Of a stretch of 64,000 nt of DNA, positions 50,018 through 57,633 are shown piece by piece. Within the stretch, counting starts at the first letter, position 1; the number at the start of each line of letters is the position of its first letter. The stretch spans positions 1 through 64,000 of the forward strand of contig CAYSFE010000003.1 of NCBI GenBank assembly GCA_964430225.1, given 5' to 3'. The translations under genes were made by a program, and so were the position numbers. The stretch is from CAYSFE01 sp964430225. GTDB lineage: Bacteria > Patescibacteriota > Dojkabacteria > GCA-016699595 > JBAXKR01. The notes below the pieces were generated by a model. It was not told the DNA's origin. It searched no databases and saw only the letters and a list, made by a program, of their open reading frames with translations.

Positions 50018-50521
50018 ATGAAATCCATAACTGTTAATGATTTAATGCAACAGGGATATACATATATCCTTTCTGAACCTATGGGTAAGAACTTTCATCC
50101 TGATTTTAAACCTGAACTTATTCCTAAAGAAATGTTAAGTTTAGGAGTATTTGGTGGTAAATATATGACTGATTGTAAAGATGAGTTTCCTAAAGATTGG
50201 TTTACAGATACTAAGCTTTGTCATGAAAGACATGATCCAAATCTTAACTTCTTTGGTGTTAATGCAAGCCAACCTCTTTCCGTTTGGGTAAAGAATGGAT
50301 GGATATATCCTCTAGATCCTAGGGGATGGTTTCAATGGTACTGTAGATACTATATGGGAAGAAGAATTCCAGAAGAGGATATGAGACAGATAAAAAGATG
50401 GAAAGCTATTACAAGACATATATCTCAGATAAAGAAAAACTGTGCCCCTGGGGACCTTGGTTGTAGAAGAAAACAAAGACAGGCAGTTTTACACTGGGCT
50501 TATGATAGTAGAAAAATATAG
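50018..50521 (+). CDS. Conserved hypothetical protein (GVFGGKYM / DPRGWFQWYCRYY family)
   Basis: 167 residues with very conserved-looking blocks: FKPELIPKEMLSLGVFGGKY, WVKNGWIYPLDPRGWFQWYC, YYMGRRIPEEDMRQIKRW and QRQAVLHWAYDSRKI. From memory, this aromatic-rich sequence is found in many bacteria and plants, always annotated as hypothetical. It is soluble, with several Cys (YMTDCKDEF, KLCHERH, KKNCAPGDLGCRRK) that could bind metal or form a redox pair. Function unknown. It is convergent with the HAD gene, with no spacer. Confidence 0.85.
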   Translation: MKSITVNDLMQQGYTYILSEPMGKNFHPDFKPELIPKEMLSLGVFGGKYMTDCKDEFPKDWFTDTKLCHERHDPNLNFFGVNASQPLSVWVKNGWIYPLDPRGWFQWYCRYYMGRRIPEEDMRQIKRWKAITRHISQIKKNCAPGDLGCRRKQRQAVLHWAYDSRKI

Positions 50522-51205
50522 TTAAATATCTGTGAGTAGATTTACTATCTTAGTGTTAGGTAGATCCTCTTCCATCTCATATCTTCCCCCTTTTCTCTTA
50601 AGTCTTATGAGTTCGAGTTTGTTACCAAAGTTATTTTCATATATCTTAAAACTCATTGGTCTGTCATCTATGATTATTACTTTAGGAAAACTCTTATCAA
50701 GTGCTCTAATATATATCTTGTCTCTTTCATCTATAAATTGATCATTTAGCCATACATCTTTCTTCCCTACAGTATATATGGCACCCTTCATATATTTATC
50801 TATTCCAGAGGTTTTTCTTTTAAGCATTTGAAAACTTTCAGTACCTAGAGTAAATACCACTATATTTTCATCTTTGTATTTCTCTAAATATGAAATTACA
50901 TCATTAAAGATATATTTCTTTCCATTTTCATACTCGTTATAGAAAGCCTTCTTTATCTTGTCTTGTGATACAGAAGTCATATGGGAAAGAATTTGTATAT
51001 GATGATCCGTCCTATATACATTTGTTTCATCTTTTGCTTGGTCATATGTACTATCCCAAAGAGTTGGAGATATGCCAAACAAACTACAAGATCTCTTAAT
51101 AGCTTGCTTCATTAAAGTAAAATCTGAAATTGTGTGATCAAAATCTATGAGGATTAAAGATTTACTTTCATCTAAGTCCTTGAATTTTTCAAAAATATAG
51201 TCCAT
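50522..51205 (-). CDS. HAD-superfamily phosphatase-like protein
   Basis: 227 residues. HAD motif I is LILIDFDHT (Asp21 nucleophile, Asp23 acid/base), motif II lies in ENIVVFTLGTESF (Thr), and motif III/IV in FPKVIIIDDRPMSFK. A helical cap sits between. It probably hydrolyses a small phosphorylated substrate; which one is unknown. It is divergent from the DoxX-like gene, with 29 bp between starts. Confidence 0.82.
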   Translation of the reverse strand: MDYIFEKFKDLDESKSLILIDFDHTISDFTLMKQAIKRSCSLFGISPTLWDSTYDQAKDETNVYRTDHHIQILSHMTSVSQDKIKKAFYNEYENGKKYIFNDVISYLEKYKDENIVVFTLGTESFQMLKRKTSGIDKYMKGAIYTVGKKDVWLNDQFIDERDKIYIRALDKSFPKVIIIDDRPMSFKIYENNFGNKLELIRLKRKGGRYEMEEDLPNTKIVNLLTDI

Positions 51206-51234
51206 AAATATAATATAGATTTTATTACTTTCTT

Positions 51235-51642
51235 ATGCAACTCGATAAAATTTCAAGAATCTCTCTCTTCATAGTTTTTTTCTACTTTGGAATACTAAAA
51301 GTATTAGGAATTTCTCAAGCAGAAGTACTAGTTACAGCTCTTCATGCTAAGACGTTAGCAGGGATCATTAGTATAGAATCATTTGTATTTCTTCTAGGAG
51401 TATTAGAATGCTCTATTGGTATACTTTTTCTAATTCCTAAATTTACAAAATATACCATGATCATATTTGGGATTCAGATGTTTACAACATTTGGCCCACT
51501 CCTCTTCTTACCTGATATTTCTTGGTATTCATTTGGAGTACCTACAATAGTAGGACAATATATTATCAAGAATATTGTACTCATAGCTTTAGCTCTTGAG
51601 ATATATTCTAGATACAAGACAAACCTCAAAACAAAAAAGTAA
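51235..51642 (+). CDS. DoxX/YkgB-like four-helix membrane protein
   Basis: 135 residues with four membrane helices: ISLFIVFFYFGILKVLG, then ESFVFLLGVLECSIGILFLI, then TMIIFGIQMFTTFGPLLFLP, then IIKNIVLIALALEIYSR. The pattern F-x-x-x-G-x-x-K and the G-x-x-E-x-x-x-G-x-L are seen in DoxX/DUF417 proteins. The role in bacteria is poorly defined (redox or small-molecule related). Confidence 0.7.
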   Translation: MQLDKISRISLFIVFFYFGILKVLGISQAEVLVTALHAKTLAGIISIESFVFLLGVLECSIGILFLIPKFTKYTMIIFGIQMFTTFGPLLFLPDISWYSFGVPTIVGQYIIKNIVLIALALEIYSRYKTNLKTKK

Positions 51643-51645
51643 TGA

Positions 51646-51653
51646 GGTATAAT
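51646..51653 (+). promoter_or_regulatory. -10 box upstream of the SDR gene
   Basis: GGTATAAT at 51646-51653, just after the DoxX-like stop; leader of about 20 nt to ATG 51681. Similar GGTATAAT strings precede rpoD and the MacA-like gene. Confidence 0.45.
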
Positions 51654-51680
51654 CAAGAGATTAGATATTAAATATTCTTA

Positions 51681-52421
51681 ATGGAACTTAAAGATAAAGT
51701 TGTACTCGTAACAGGATCTTCTTCTGGTATAGGTAATGCAACTGCTCTTCAATTCGCAAAAGAAGGATGTAATATAGTTGTTCATTACCACGAAAATGAA
51801 AAAGGTGCATTAGAAGTAGTATCAGAAATAGAAAAATTAGGTGTCAAAGTTGTTTCAATCAAAGCAGATCTTTCAATAGAAGCAGACATTAAGAACCTAT
51901 TTAACCAAGTCCTTACAAGCTTTAACACTCTTGATATTTTAATAAACAATGCAGCATTTCCTTCTGAGAAAGTTCCATATTTAGAAGCAACTCAAAAAGA
52001 CATATTAGATTTATTAAATATTAATTTAGTAAACGCAATGGTCTGCTCCAAGTATGCAATTGAGATTATGAATAAACAAGGACAAGGAAAGATATTAAAC
52101 ACTTCTTCTATTAAAGGATGGGAACACGGTGGAGGAACTGTTACTTATGCAGTTACCAAAGCTGGTATTAATAGTTTTACCAGAACCTTAGCAAAACAAG
52201 TTGCCCCTAACATACAAGTAAATGCAGTAGCTCCTGGTTATGTTAAGACAAGAGTGTATGACAATCAACCAAAAGAAAAGGTTGATAAATGGTTAGACGG
52301 AACTCTACTTAAAAGATGGGTCACTGTCGAAGAAATTGCAGATACTTTTGTATTCTTAGCTAAGAATGATGCACTAACAGGTCAGATAATTTATGTCGAC
52401 GGAGGATTTACTTTAAAATAA
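51681..52421 (+). CDS. Short-chain dehydrogenase/reductase (FabG-like)
   Basis: 246 residues, the standard SDR length. TGSSSGIG (11-18) binds NAD(P); NNAA; ILNTSSIKGW supplies the catalytic Ser; YAVTKAG is the Y-x3-K pair. The end LTGQIIYVDGGFTL is typical of FabG and glucose-dehydrogenase-like SDRs. The acidic/basic pattern after strand 2 (VVHYHENEKG) does not settle NAD against NADP. It is probably cotranscribed with the membrane protein 7 nt downstream. Confidence 0.88.
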   Translation: MELKDKVVLVTGSSSGIGNATALQFAKEGCNIVVHYHENEKGALEVVSEIEKLGVKVVSIKADLSIEADIKNLFNQVLTSFNTLDILINNAAFPSEKVPYLEATQKDILDLLNINLVNAMVCSKYAIEIMNKQGQGKILNTSSIKGWEHGGGTVTYAVTKAGINSFTRTLAKQVAPNIQVNAVAPGYVKTRVYDNQPKEKVDKWLDGTLLKRWVTVEEIADTFVFLAKNDALTGQIIYVDGGFTLK

Positions 52422-52428
52422 TTAAATA

Positions 52429-52878
52429 ATGGACATCACTTCGATATTTACTTTATTCATTCAACTAGCTGGATTTGTCATAGGACTTGGTGCTGTTACT
52501 GTAATAGACTTCCATGGTTTCTTAGGAAGAAAATCTAGCTATTGGTCTGAGGCTACTACTAGAACTCATAAAATTACTAAACCATTAATTTGGATTGGTA
52601 TTACTCTTTGTTTAATTGGTGGAATACTAAACTATACCAATAGTACAGATACAACATATATTTTATTACACCTAATACTAGTTTCCGCATTAATACTTAA
52701 CGGAATATTTCTGTCTTTCTATGTCAGTCCATATCTTCTTAAAAAAGAGAAGGAAGGAAAGAGTAAAGAACTACTACCCTCTTCTCTTCAGAACAAAATA
52801 TTTGTAAGTCTAATATTTTCAGATATAGGCTGGTGGGGAGGATTACTTCTTCTTTGTATATATTTGGTTACAAAATAA
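52429..52878 (+). CDS. Four-helix membrane protein of unknown function
   Basis: 149 residues with helices around 8-28, 48-66, 77-97 and 125-147. The N-terminal half carries TVIDFHGFLGRKSSYW, with a His that could be a ligand. It ends WWGGLLLLCIYLVTK. It resembles small membrane proteins often annotated only as hypothetical. Its stop codon lies within the left arm of the terminator. Confidence 0.65.
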   Translation: MDITSIFTLFIQLAGFVIGLGAVTVIDFHGFLGRKSSYWSEATTRTHKITKPLIWIGITLCLIGGILNYTNSTDTTYILLHLILVSALILNGIFLSFYVSPYLLKKEKEGKSKELLPSSLQNKIFVSLIFSDIGWWGGLLLLCIYLVTK

Positions 52879-52908
52879 ATACCCTAAAGAATTAACTCTA
52901 GGGTATTT
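52877..52908. terminator. Bidirectional terminator
   Basis: AAATACCCTAAAG (52877-52889), 6-nt loop, CTCTAGGGTATTT (52896-52908): 12 of 13 positions pair. It lies between convergent genes ending at 52878 (+) and 52927 (-). Confidence 0.8.
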
Positions 52909-52926
52909 AAATTCAAACAACTTTCT

Positions 52927-53553
52927 TTATCTCTTCTTACTATCCTCTTTCATATATCTGTATAGGAATGCAGCTAGAAGTGCTCCTAACATTGGTCCTA
53001 CAAAATATACTATTAGGCTGTTCGTATTTACTGATACTGTTTCTGTATTAAGTAGTACTGGCATTAATCCTACTGCTGGATTAAATGCTCCTCCTGTTAA
53101 TTTACCTACAGCAGTTGCTGCAACAAATATTGTTAAACCAATAGCAAATCCAAAGTACTGATTAGGTAGGGATGATTTCTTTATCGCAACGTTATATATA
53201 ACTGTAACGAATAGGAATGTGAATAGTGCTTCAAGAGCAATTCCCATAGCTAATGTAGTATCAACTGGAAGTAATACTTCCATAGTTTTCTTCATTACAA
53301 TTCTGATGAATAGAACTGCAGCTCCTGCTCCTAGTAATTGTGAAAGTACATATCTAGGAAAATCATAGTTACTTAATTTCTGATTAATCCATAGTCCAAA
53401 ACTTACTGCTGGATTAAAGTTTGATCCTGAAGTACTTGCAAAAGTATATACCATTAAAGCAAGTGTTAAACCTATAGCTACTGGACTTCCTGTTAGCCCA
53501 ACAACGAGGACTAAAAAGAATGTCCCTATGAACTCTGCGATATATTTATTCAT
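52927..53553 (-). CDS. Aquaporin / MIP-family channel
   Basis: 208 residues with six membrane helices and two NPA half-helices: GSNFNPAVSFG (about 45-55) and GGAFNPAVGLMP (about 155-165). In most aquaporins the second NPA is followed by the selectivity-filter Arg (NPAR); here it is Val, suggesting a wider or altered filter. Transport of water, glycerol or another small neutral solute is plausible. It has a Lys/Arg-rich C-terminus and is a single gene. Confidence 0.9.
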   Translation of the reverse strand: MNKYIAEFIGTFFLVLVVGLTGSPVAIGLTLALMVYTFASTSGSNFNPAVSFGLWINQKLSNYDFPRYVLSQLLGAGAAVLFIRIVMKKTMEVLLPVDTTLAMGIALEALFTFLFVTVIYNVAIKKSSLPNQYFGFAIGLTIFVAATAVGKLTGGAFNPAVGLMPVLLNTETVSVNTNSLIVYFVGPMLGALLAAFLYRYMKEDSKKR

Positions 53554-53617
53554 CTAATATATATGGGTAATATGTAATTAGACATACCTATACCACAAGA
53601 AGAGAAAGAAATAAACA

Positions 53618-53647
53618 TATGGTATAATTACAAAGTTTTATACCATA
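53618..53647 (+). promoter_or_regulatory. Operator-promoter of the MacAB-like efflux operon
   Basis: A perfect 10-bp inverted repeat, TATGGTATAA (53618-53627) and TTATACCATA (53638-53647), with a 10-nt centre. The left arm contains the extended -10 box TGGTATAAT (53620-53628). A bound dimeric regulator would block RNA polymerase. No regulator gene is adjacent. Confidence 0.7.
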
Positions 53648-53657
53648 CGTTTTTATC

Positions 53658-54692
53658 ATGAAGAAGGTTGTAATCATCGTAATCATTCTAGCTATTCTTG
53701 TAGGTGGATTTCTAATGCTTAGATCAAGTGCTCCTAATTTAGAGAATATTTCCTTAGCCAAAGTAGACAAGGGAAGTATCTCTCTATCTGTTTCAGGTAC
53801 TGGAAATGTCATATCTAAAAGTAGTGTAAATATATCTGCTAAATCAAGTAGCAAATATACAGAAGTACTCTTTAAGACTGGTGATAGTGTTAAAAGTGGA
53901 GATGTAATTGCTAAACTTGATAAGTTTGATCTTGAAAAAGCAGTTAAAAGTGCAGAATATTCATTTAACTCGGCAATATATGCTAAGAGGAAATTAGAAG
54001 GAATTCCTGGTACAGACGAGAACACTCTTAAACAAGCTCAACAACAAATCAATGTTGCATCAGTACAACTTGATGTAGCTAAGAATAACTTGAACAATAA
54101 CCAGAGTATTGTAAGCCCAATAAATGGAATCATAACTACATTAAATGCTAAAGTAGGAGAATATGCTTCCCTTACATTACCAGTAGTAAGTATTCAAAAT
54201 CCCGATGATATAGAAGTACTCATAAATGTAAATGAGATAGATGTAAACAAAGTGGTATTAGGACAAGATGTAAACGTCACAATAGATGCAGCTGGTGGAA
54301 TAAAGTTAGGAAAGGTATCTAGAATAGAATCATTAGGTATAAATCTAAATGGAGTGATTAACTATCCAGTTAGAGTAGAACTTACTGATAAGACAAATGT
54401 TAAATTAAACATGAGTGTAAATGCAGAAGTTTTAGTTACCAAGAAAGATAATGTTCTAAGAGTTCCATCAGGAAGTATAAAAACTAAGAATGGACTAACT
54501 AGTGTTCAGGTTGTTAAAGAATCATCTAAATTAAAAGATTCTAAAACACTTAACTCTACTACTGATTTGGAAACAGTTGTTGTTAAAACAGGACTAAATG
54601 ATAACAGCTATGTAGAAATATTAGAGGGATTAAAAGAAGGAGATGAAGTAGTAACCCTCATATCAAAAGTAAATCCACTTACAGGTAATTAA
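53658..54692 (+). CDS. Membrane fusion protein of a MacAB-type ABC exporter (HlyD family)
   Basis: 344 residues: one N-terminal helix (VVIIVIILAILVGGFLML), a lipoyl/biotinyl-like half (VLFKTGDSVKSGDVIAKLD), a short coiled-coil hairpin (residues about 95-150), the second lipoyl half (NQSIVSPINGIITTLNAKVG), then beta-barrel domains (DVNVTIDAAGG; RVPSGSIKTKNGLTSVQVV). It links the ABC permease encoded downstream to the cell exterior. No outer-membrane channel is expected in this type of cell. First gene of a four-gene operon. Confidence 0.88.
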   Translation: MKKVVIIVIILAILVGGFLMLRSSAPNLENISLAKVDKGSISLSVSGTGNVISKSSVNISAKSSSKYTEVLFKTGDSVKSGDVIAKLDKFDLEKAVKSAEYSFNSAIYAKRKLEGIPGTDENTLKQAQQQINVASVQLDVAKNNLNNNQSIVSPINGIITTLNAKVGEYASLTLPVVSIQNPDDIEVLINVNEIDVNKVVLGQDVNVTIDAAGGIKLGKVSRIESLGINLNGVINYPVRVELTDKTNVKLNMSVNAEVLVTKKDNVLRVPSGSIKTKNGLTSVQVVKESSKLKDSKTLNSTTDLETVVVKTGLNDNSYVEILEGLKEGDEVVTLISKVNPLTGN

Positions 54693-54709
54693 TTTTTTAA
54701 GTCTATTCA

Positions 54710-55258
54710 ATGCAGGAAAACATTATTAAGTATGCTAAAGTACTTGGATTTGCATTAGGAGTTCTTTTAACTGGTAATCTAGCATATATCCTTCTTAGTA
54801 TACTTGGATACAAAATATTTGCTACGGATACTACAAGTGTCACACTTAGTGGTACACCAGTTATATTAGGTGAAACTGTGCTTCAACTTATCAGCAATCT
54901 TTTCTATATCCTCATAATCCTTGTAGGTCTATTCTTAGGAATAGCAATGGCGCGAGTGTTTAAAGTAAAGTTTATGAGATTTGTATTAATACTTCTTCTT
55001 TCATCTGTAATATTAAATCTTTTTGTTACAACTCTAAACTTAGCTAATGAAGATATATTTAACTTCATAGTAAACAGTGCAAAAGAAGTTACCTTCATTA
55101 CTAGAGCTCTAGATAACAAATGGTTTTTACTCTTTACTGGTCTAAGAGATGGAGCTACAACAGTATTACCAGTTATGGGAATTGGATACTTAATAGGTAG
55201 AGCATTAGATAATCACAGAGAATCGAAACTTTTTAAACTTCTTAGAATACGTGATTGA
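54710..55258 (+). CDS. Membrane protein inside the MacAB-like operon
   Basis: 182 residues with four hydrophobic segments (about 8-32, 60-80, 85-108 and 140-165) and no recognised family. Its last 8 nt overlap the start of the ATPase gene, so it is part of the operon and may be an accessory subunit of the exporter. The insertion of such a gene between MacA-like and MacB-like genes is uncommon. Confidence 0.7.
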   Translation: MQENIIKYAKVLGFALGVLLTGNLAYILLSILGYKIFATDTTSVTLSGTPVILGETVLQLISNLFYILIILVGLFLGIAMARVFKVKFMRFVLILLLSSVILNLFVTTLNLANEDIFNFIVNSAKEVTFITRALDNKWFLLFTGLRDGATTVLPVMGIGYLIGRALDNHRESKLFKLLRIRD

Positions 55259-55928
55259 GCTTAAAAATATTACTAAAAAGTATGTCATTGGTGGATCTGA
55301 ATACATGGCTCTTAAAGGAATCAGCTTTAAGATAGACAAAGGAGAATTTGTAGCCATAATGGGACCTTCTGGATCTGGTAAATCTACTACAATGCATATC
55401 TTAGGAGCTTTAGATAAACAAACTTCAGGAAGCTTTGTTCTAAATGGAAAAGACGTAGGGAAATTAAAAGATGAGGAGCTATCGGGAATAAGGAATAAAG
55501 AAATAGGATTTGTATTTCAATCTTTTAATCTTTTACCAAGATATACCGTTCTTGAAAATACCTTACTCCCCTTTTTGTATTCTAATGTACCTGTAAAAGA
55601 AAGAATGGAAAGAGCATTAGATGCACTTAAGAAAGTGGGATTAACAGATAAGAAGAATAACAAATCGAATCAGCTATCAGGAGGACAAATTCAAAGAACA
55701 GCAATAGCAAGAAGTCTAGTAATGAAACCAAGTATAATACTTGCTGATGAACCTACAGGAAATCTAGATAGCACTACATCTCATGAAATCATGGAAGTAT
55801 TTAAAAGTATAAATGAAGCTGGTAATACCATCATCCTCATCACTCATGAAGATGATATAGCTAAATATGCCAAGCGTGTAATACGTCTTAAAGATGGTTT
55901 AGTTGTTAGTGATGAACTAAACAAATGA
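55251..55928 (+). CDS. ABC transporter ATP-binding protein (MacB/LolD type, GTG start)
   Basis: 225 residues: Walker A GPSGSGKST (38-46), signature LSGGQIQRTAIARSL, Walker B IILADEPTGNLD, H-loop ILITHEDD. The pattern N-L-L-P-R-Y-T-V-L-E-N is typical of the MacB/LolD/FtsE group. It powers the FtsX-like permease encoded next; the two genes overlap by 4 nt. The GTG start overlaps the preceding gene by 8 nt. Confidence 0.95.
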   Translation: MIELKNITKKYVIGGSEYMALKGISFKIDKGEFVAIMGPSGSGKSTTMHILGALDKQTSGSFVLNGKDVGKLKDEELSGIRNKEIGFVFQSFNLLPRYTVLENTLLPFLYSNVPVKERMERALDALKKVGLTDKKNNKSNQLSGGQIQRTAIARSLVMKPSIILADEPTGNLDSTTSHEIMEVFKSINEAGNTIILITHEDDIAKYAKRVIRLKDGLVVSDELNK

Positions 55929-57142
55929 ACCTACTATCAGCTCTAAACATTGCTATCAAATCACTTACAAGTAGTAAGCTTAGAACTTTCCTTACAATAC
56001 TAGGAATAATCATTGGAGTATTCTCTGTCATAACTCTCCAAGGAGTAGGAAAAGGAGCACAGGCATATATTGAAAAAAGTATTTCTTCTTTTGGATCTAA
56101 TGTTTTAACAATATCTCCAGGTAGACCTACAGGAAGTAATGCTTTTTCTTTTGATCTTAATGCTAAGTTTAGTCAAAGGGACTATGACTCTTTGGCAAAT
56201 AGCTCTAAACAATATGTTGCTGACTATGCTGCAGCAATACAAGGATCATATAGAGTTACCTATCAGGATAACGTAAAGGTATTAGCAGTCATTGGACAAA
56301 CGGGTAACTTTGCTAAGATAAGAAACTTCACAATTAACCGTGGAAGAGAAATATCAGCTCAAGATGAAGCATCTCTTTCAAAGGTTGCAGTCATTGGACC
56401 TGACTTAGTCACATCCATATTTGATGATGAGAATCCAATAGGGAAAGAATTTAAAATGAATGGGGTACCTTTTAAAGTTGTGGGAATTACTGATCCAAAA
56501 GGATCTAATGGATTTGTAAATACAGATGAATCTATTCTCATCCCTCTAACTACAATGAAGCAATATTTAGCTGGGCAAGATGCAGCCATTAGAAACATTG
56601 TTGCTGAAGCAAAGGGACCAGAGTTTACAAACCTAGCTAAGGATGAGATATCTAGAATTCTAAGAGCTTCAAGAAATGTTAAAGAGGGAGAGACTAATGA
56701 CTTTAGAGTTACTTCTTCTGATGAGGCATTGGGAATAGTCACACAAATAACAAATGTTCTTACCCTATTCTTAACAGCAATTGCTGCCATATCTCTTCTT
56801 GTAGGGGGTATTGGAATAATGAATATCATGTTTGTCACTGTTAGTGAAAGAACAAAGGAAATAGGGCTAAGAAAGGCAATAGGGGCTAAAAACAATGACA
56901 TATTACTTCAGTTCTTAATAGAAGCAGTAGTGGTAACAGTATTAGGGGGAGTAATTGGGTTAGTTATGGGAATACTTACTACAGCACTAATTGCATCAGT
57001 AGCAAATATCCCTAATGTAGTATCTTTAGAGTCTATAGCCTTAGCTTTAGGAGTATCTATAACCATAGGACTAGTATTTGGTATATACCCAGCAAGAAAA
57101 GCTTCAAAACTAAACCCAATAGATGCTTTGAGATTTGAATAG
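55925..57142 (+). CDS. ABC transporter permease (MacB/FtsX type)
   Basis: 405 residues: an N-terminal helix (LRTFLTILGIIIGVFSVITL), a large outer MacB periplasmic-core domain (about 50-270), then three C-terminal helices with GGIGIMNIMFVTVSERTKEI and GLRKAIGAK, the FtsX hallmark. It acts as a mechanotransmission-type exporter of a drug, peptide or lipoprotein with the MacA-like protein. It ends the four-gene efflux operon. Confidence 0.93.
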   Translation: MNLLSALNIAIKSLTSSKLRTFLTILGIIIGVFSVITLQGVGKGAQAYIEKSISSFGSNVLTISPGRPTGSNAFSFDLNAKFSQRDYDSLANSSKQYVADYAAAIQGSYRVTYQDNVKVLAVIGQTGNFAKIRNFTINRGREISAQDEASLSKVAVIGPDLVTSIFDDENPIGKEFKMNGVPFKVVGITDPKGSNGFVNTDESILIPLTTMKQYLAGQDAAIRNIVAEAKGPEFTNLAKDEISRILRASRNVKEGETNDFRVTSSDEALGIVTQITNVLTLFLTAIAAISLLVGGIGIMNIMFVTVSERTKEIGLRKAIGAKNNDILLQFLIEAVVVTVLGGVIGLVMGILTTALIASVANIPNVVSLESIALALGVSITIGLVFGIYPARKASKLNPIDALRFE

Positions 57143-57149
57143 GAGGGAG

Positions 57150-57155
57150 TATAAT
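57150..57155 (+). promoter_or_regulatory. -10 box for a leaderless GTG start
   Basis: TATAAT, with TTGAGA (57128-57133) 16 bp upstream, ends seven bases before the GTG at 57163. The purine run AGGAGGGAG (57141-57149) is in the promoter spacer and too far upstream to act as a Shine-Dalgarno for the GTG. Confidence 0.5.
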
Positions 57156-57162
57156 ACTATAA

Positions 57163-57633
57163 GTGGAATTTGATGTGCAACACTACATAGATCCTTGCCC
57201 CCAAGTACCCTTAACCCCCGAATTTAAAAATTTTAAAACCATTGATGGTTCTAAAACATTTTTTCAGTCACCCGATTTGCCAGGAGTAACTATTGAGTTT
57301 AATTGTTTTGATTTTAGAGATAACCCTGAAACCTTAGGACACATAACTGTTGATAGATTAGTGATTCAAGTTACTGTTTTATCAGACAATAAAGATTTAA
57401 TAGTCAAAGCTGACAAATTCATACCACGTTGTTTACTATCATACTTAGAGCTTCTAGGTAAATTAACAGCAGAAAATGGTTCATTCATTTTAATAGCTGA
57501 ATATTCAAAAAATAAGGAAAGGGTTTATAGAAAGTTTTCAGCTATATTTGAAACTCTTGAAGAAATAGGAATAGAAAGAAATATTCAAATCCCAAATGAT
57601 TCAAGGTTATATATTTGGTTCCATACTCAATGA
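57163..57633 (+). CDS. Soluble protein of unknown function upstream of the sensor kinase
   Basis: 156 residues from a GTG, with no signal peptide and a mixed alpha/beta composition (PGVTIEFNCFDFRDN; LGHITVDRLVIQVTVLSDNK; GSFILIAEYSKNKERVYRKF). No family recognised. Its TGA overlaps the kinase ATG (ATGA at 57630), so the two proteins are made together and may work together, for example as a sensory or signalling partner. Confidence 0.65.
   Translation: MEFDVQHYIDPCPQVPLTPEFKNFKTIDGSKTFFQSPDLPGVTIEFNCFDFRDNPETLGHITVDRLVIQVTVLSDNKDLIVKADKFIPRCLLSYLELLGKLTAENGSFILIAEYSKNKERVYRKFSAIFETLEEIGIERNIQIPNDSRLYIWFHTQ

Noticed and set aside
55251..55928. Possible recoding of UGA (as in SR1/Gracilibacteria)
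   Set aside because: UGA ends several genes exactly at domain ends and overlaps, and no conserved protein here needs UGA read as Gly.
57141..57149. AGGAGGGAG as a Shine-Dalgarno for the GTG at 57163
   Set aside because: It is more than 13 bases away with a perfect -10 box in between, so it would not be in the transcript.
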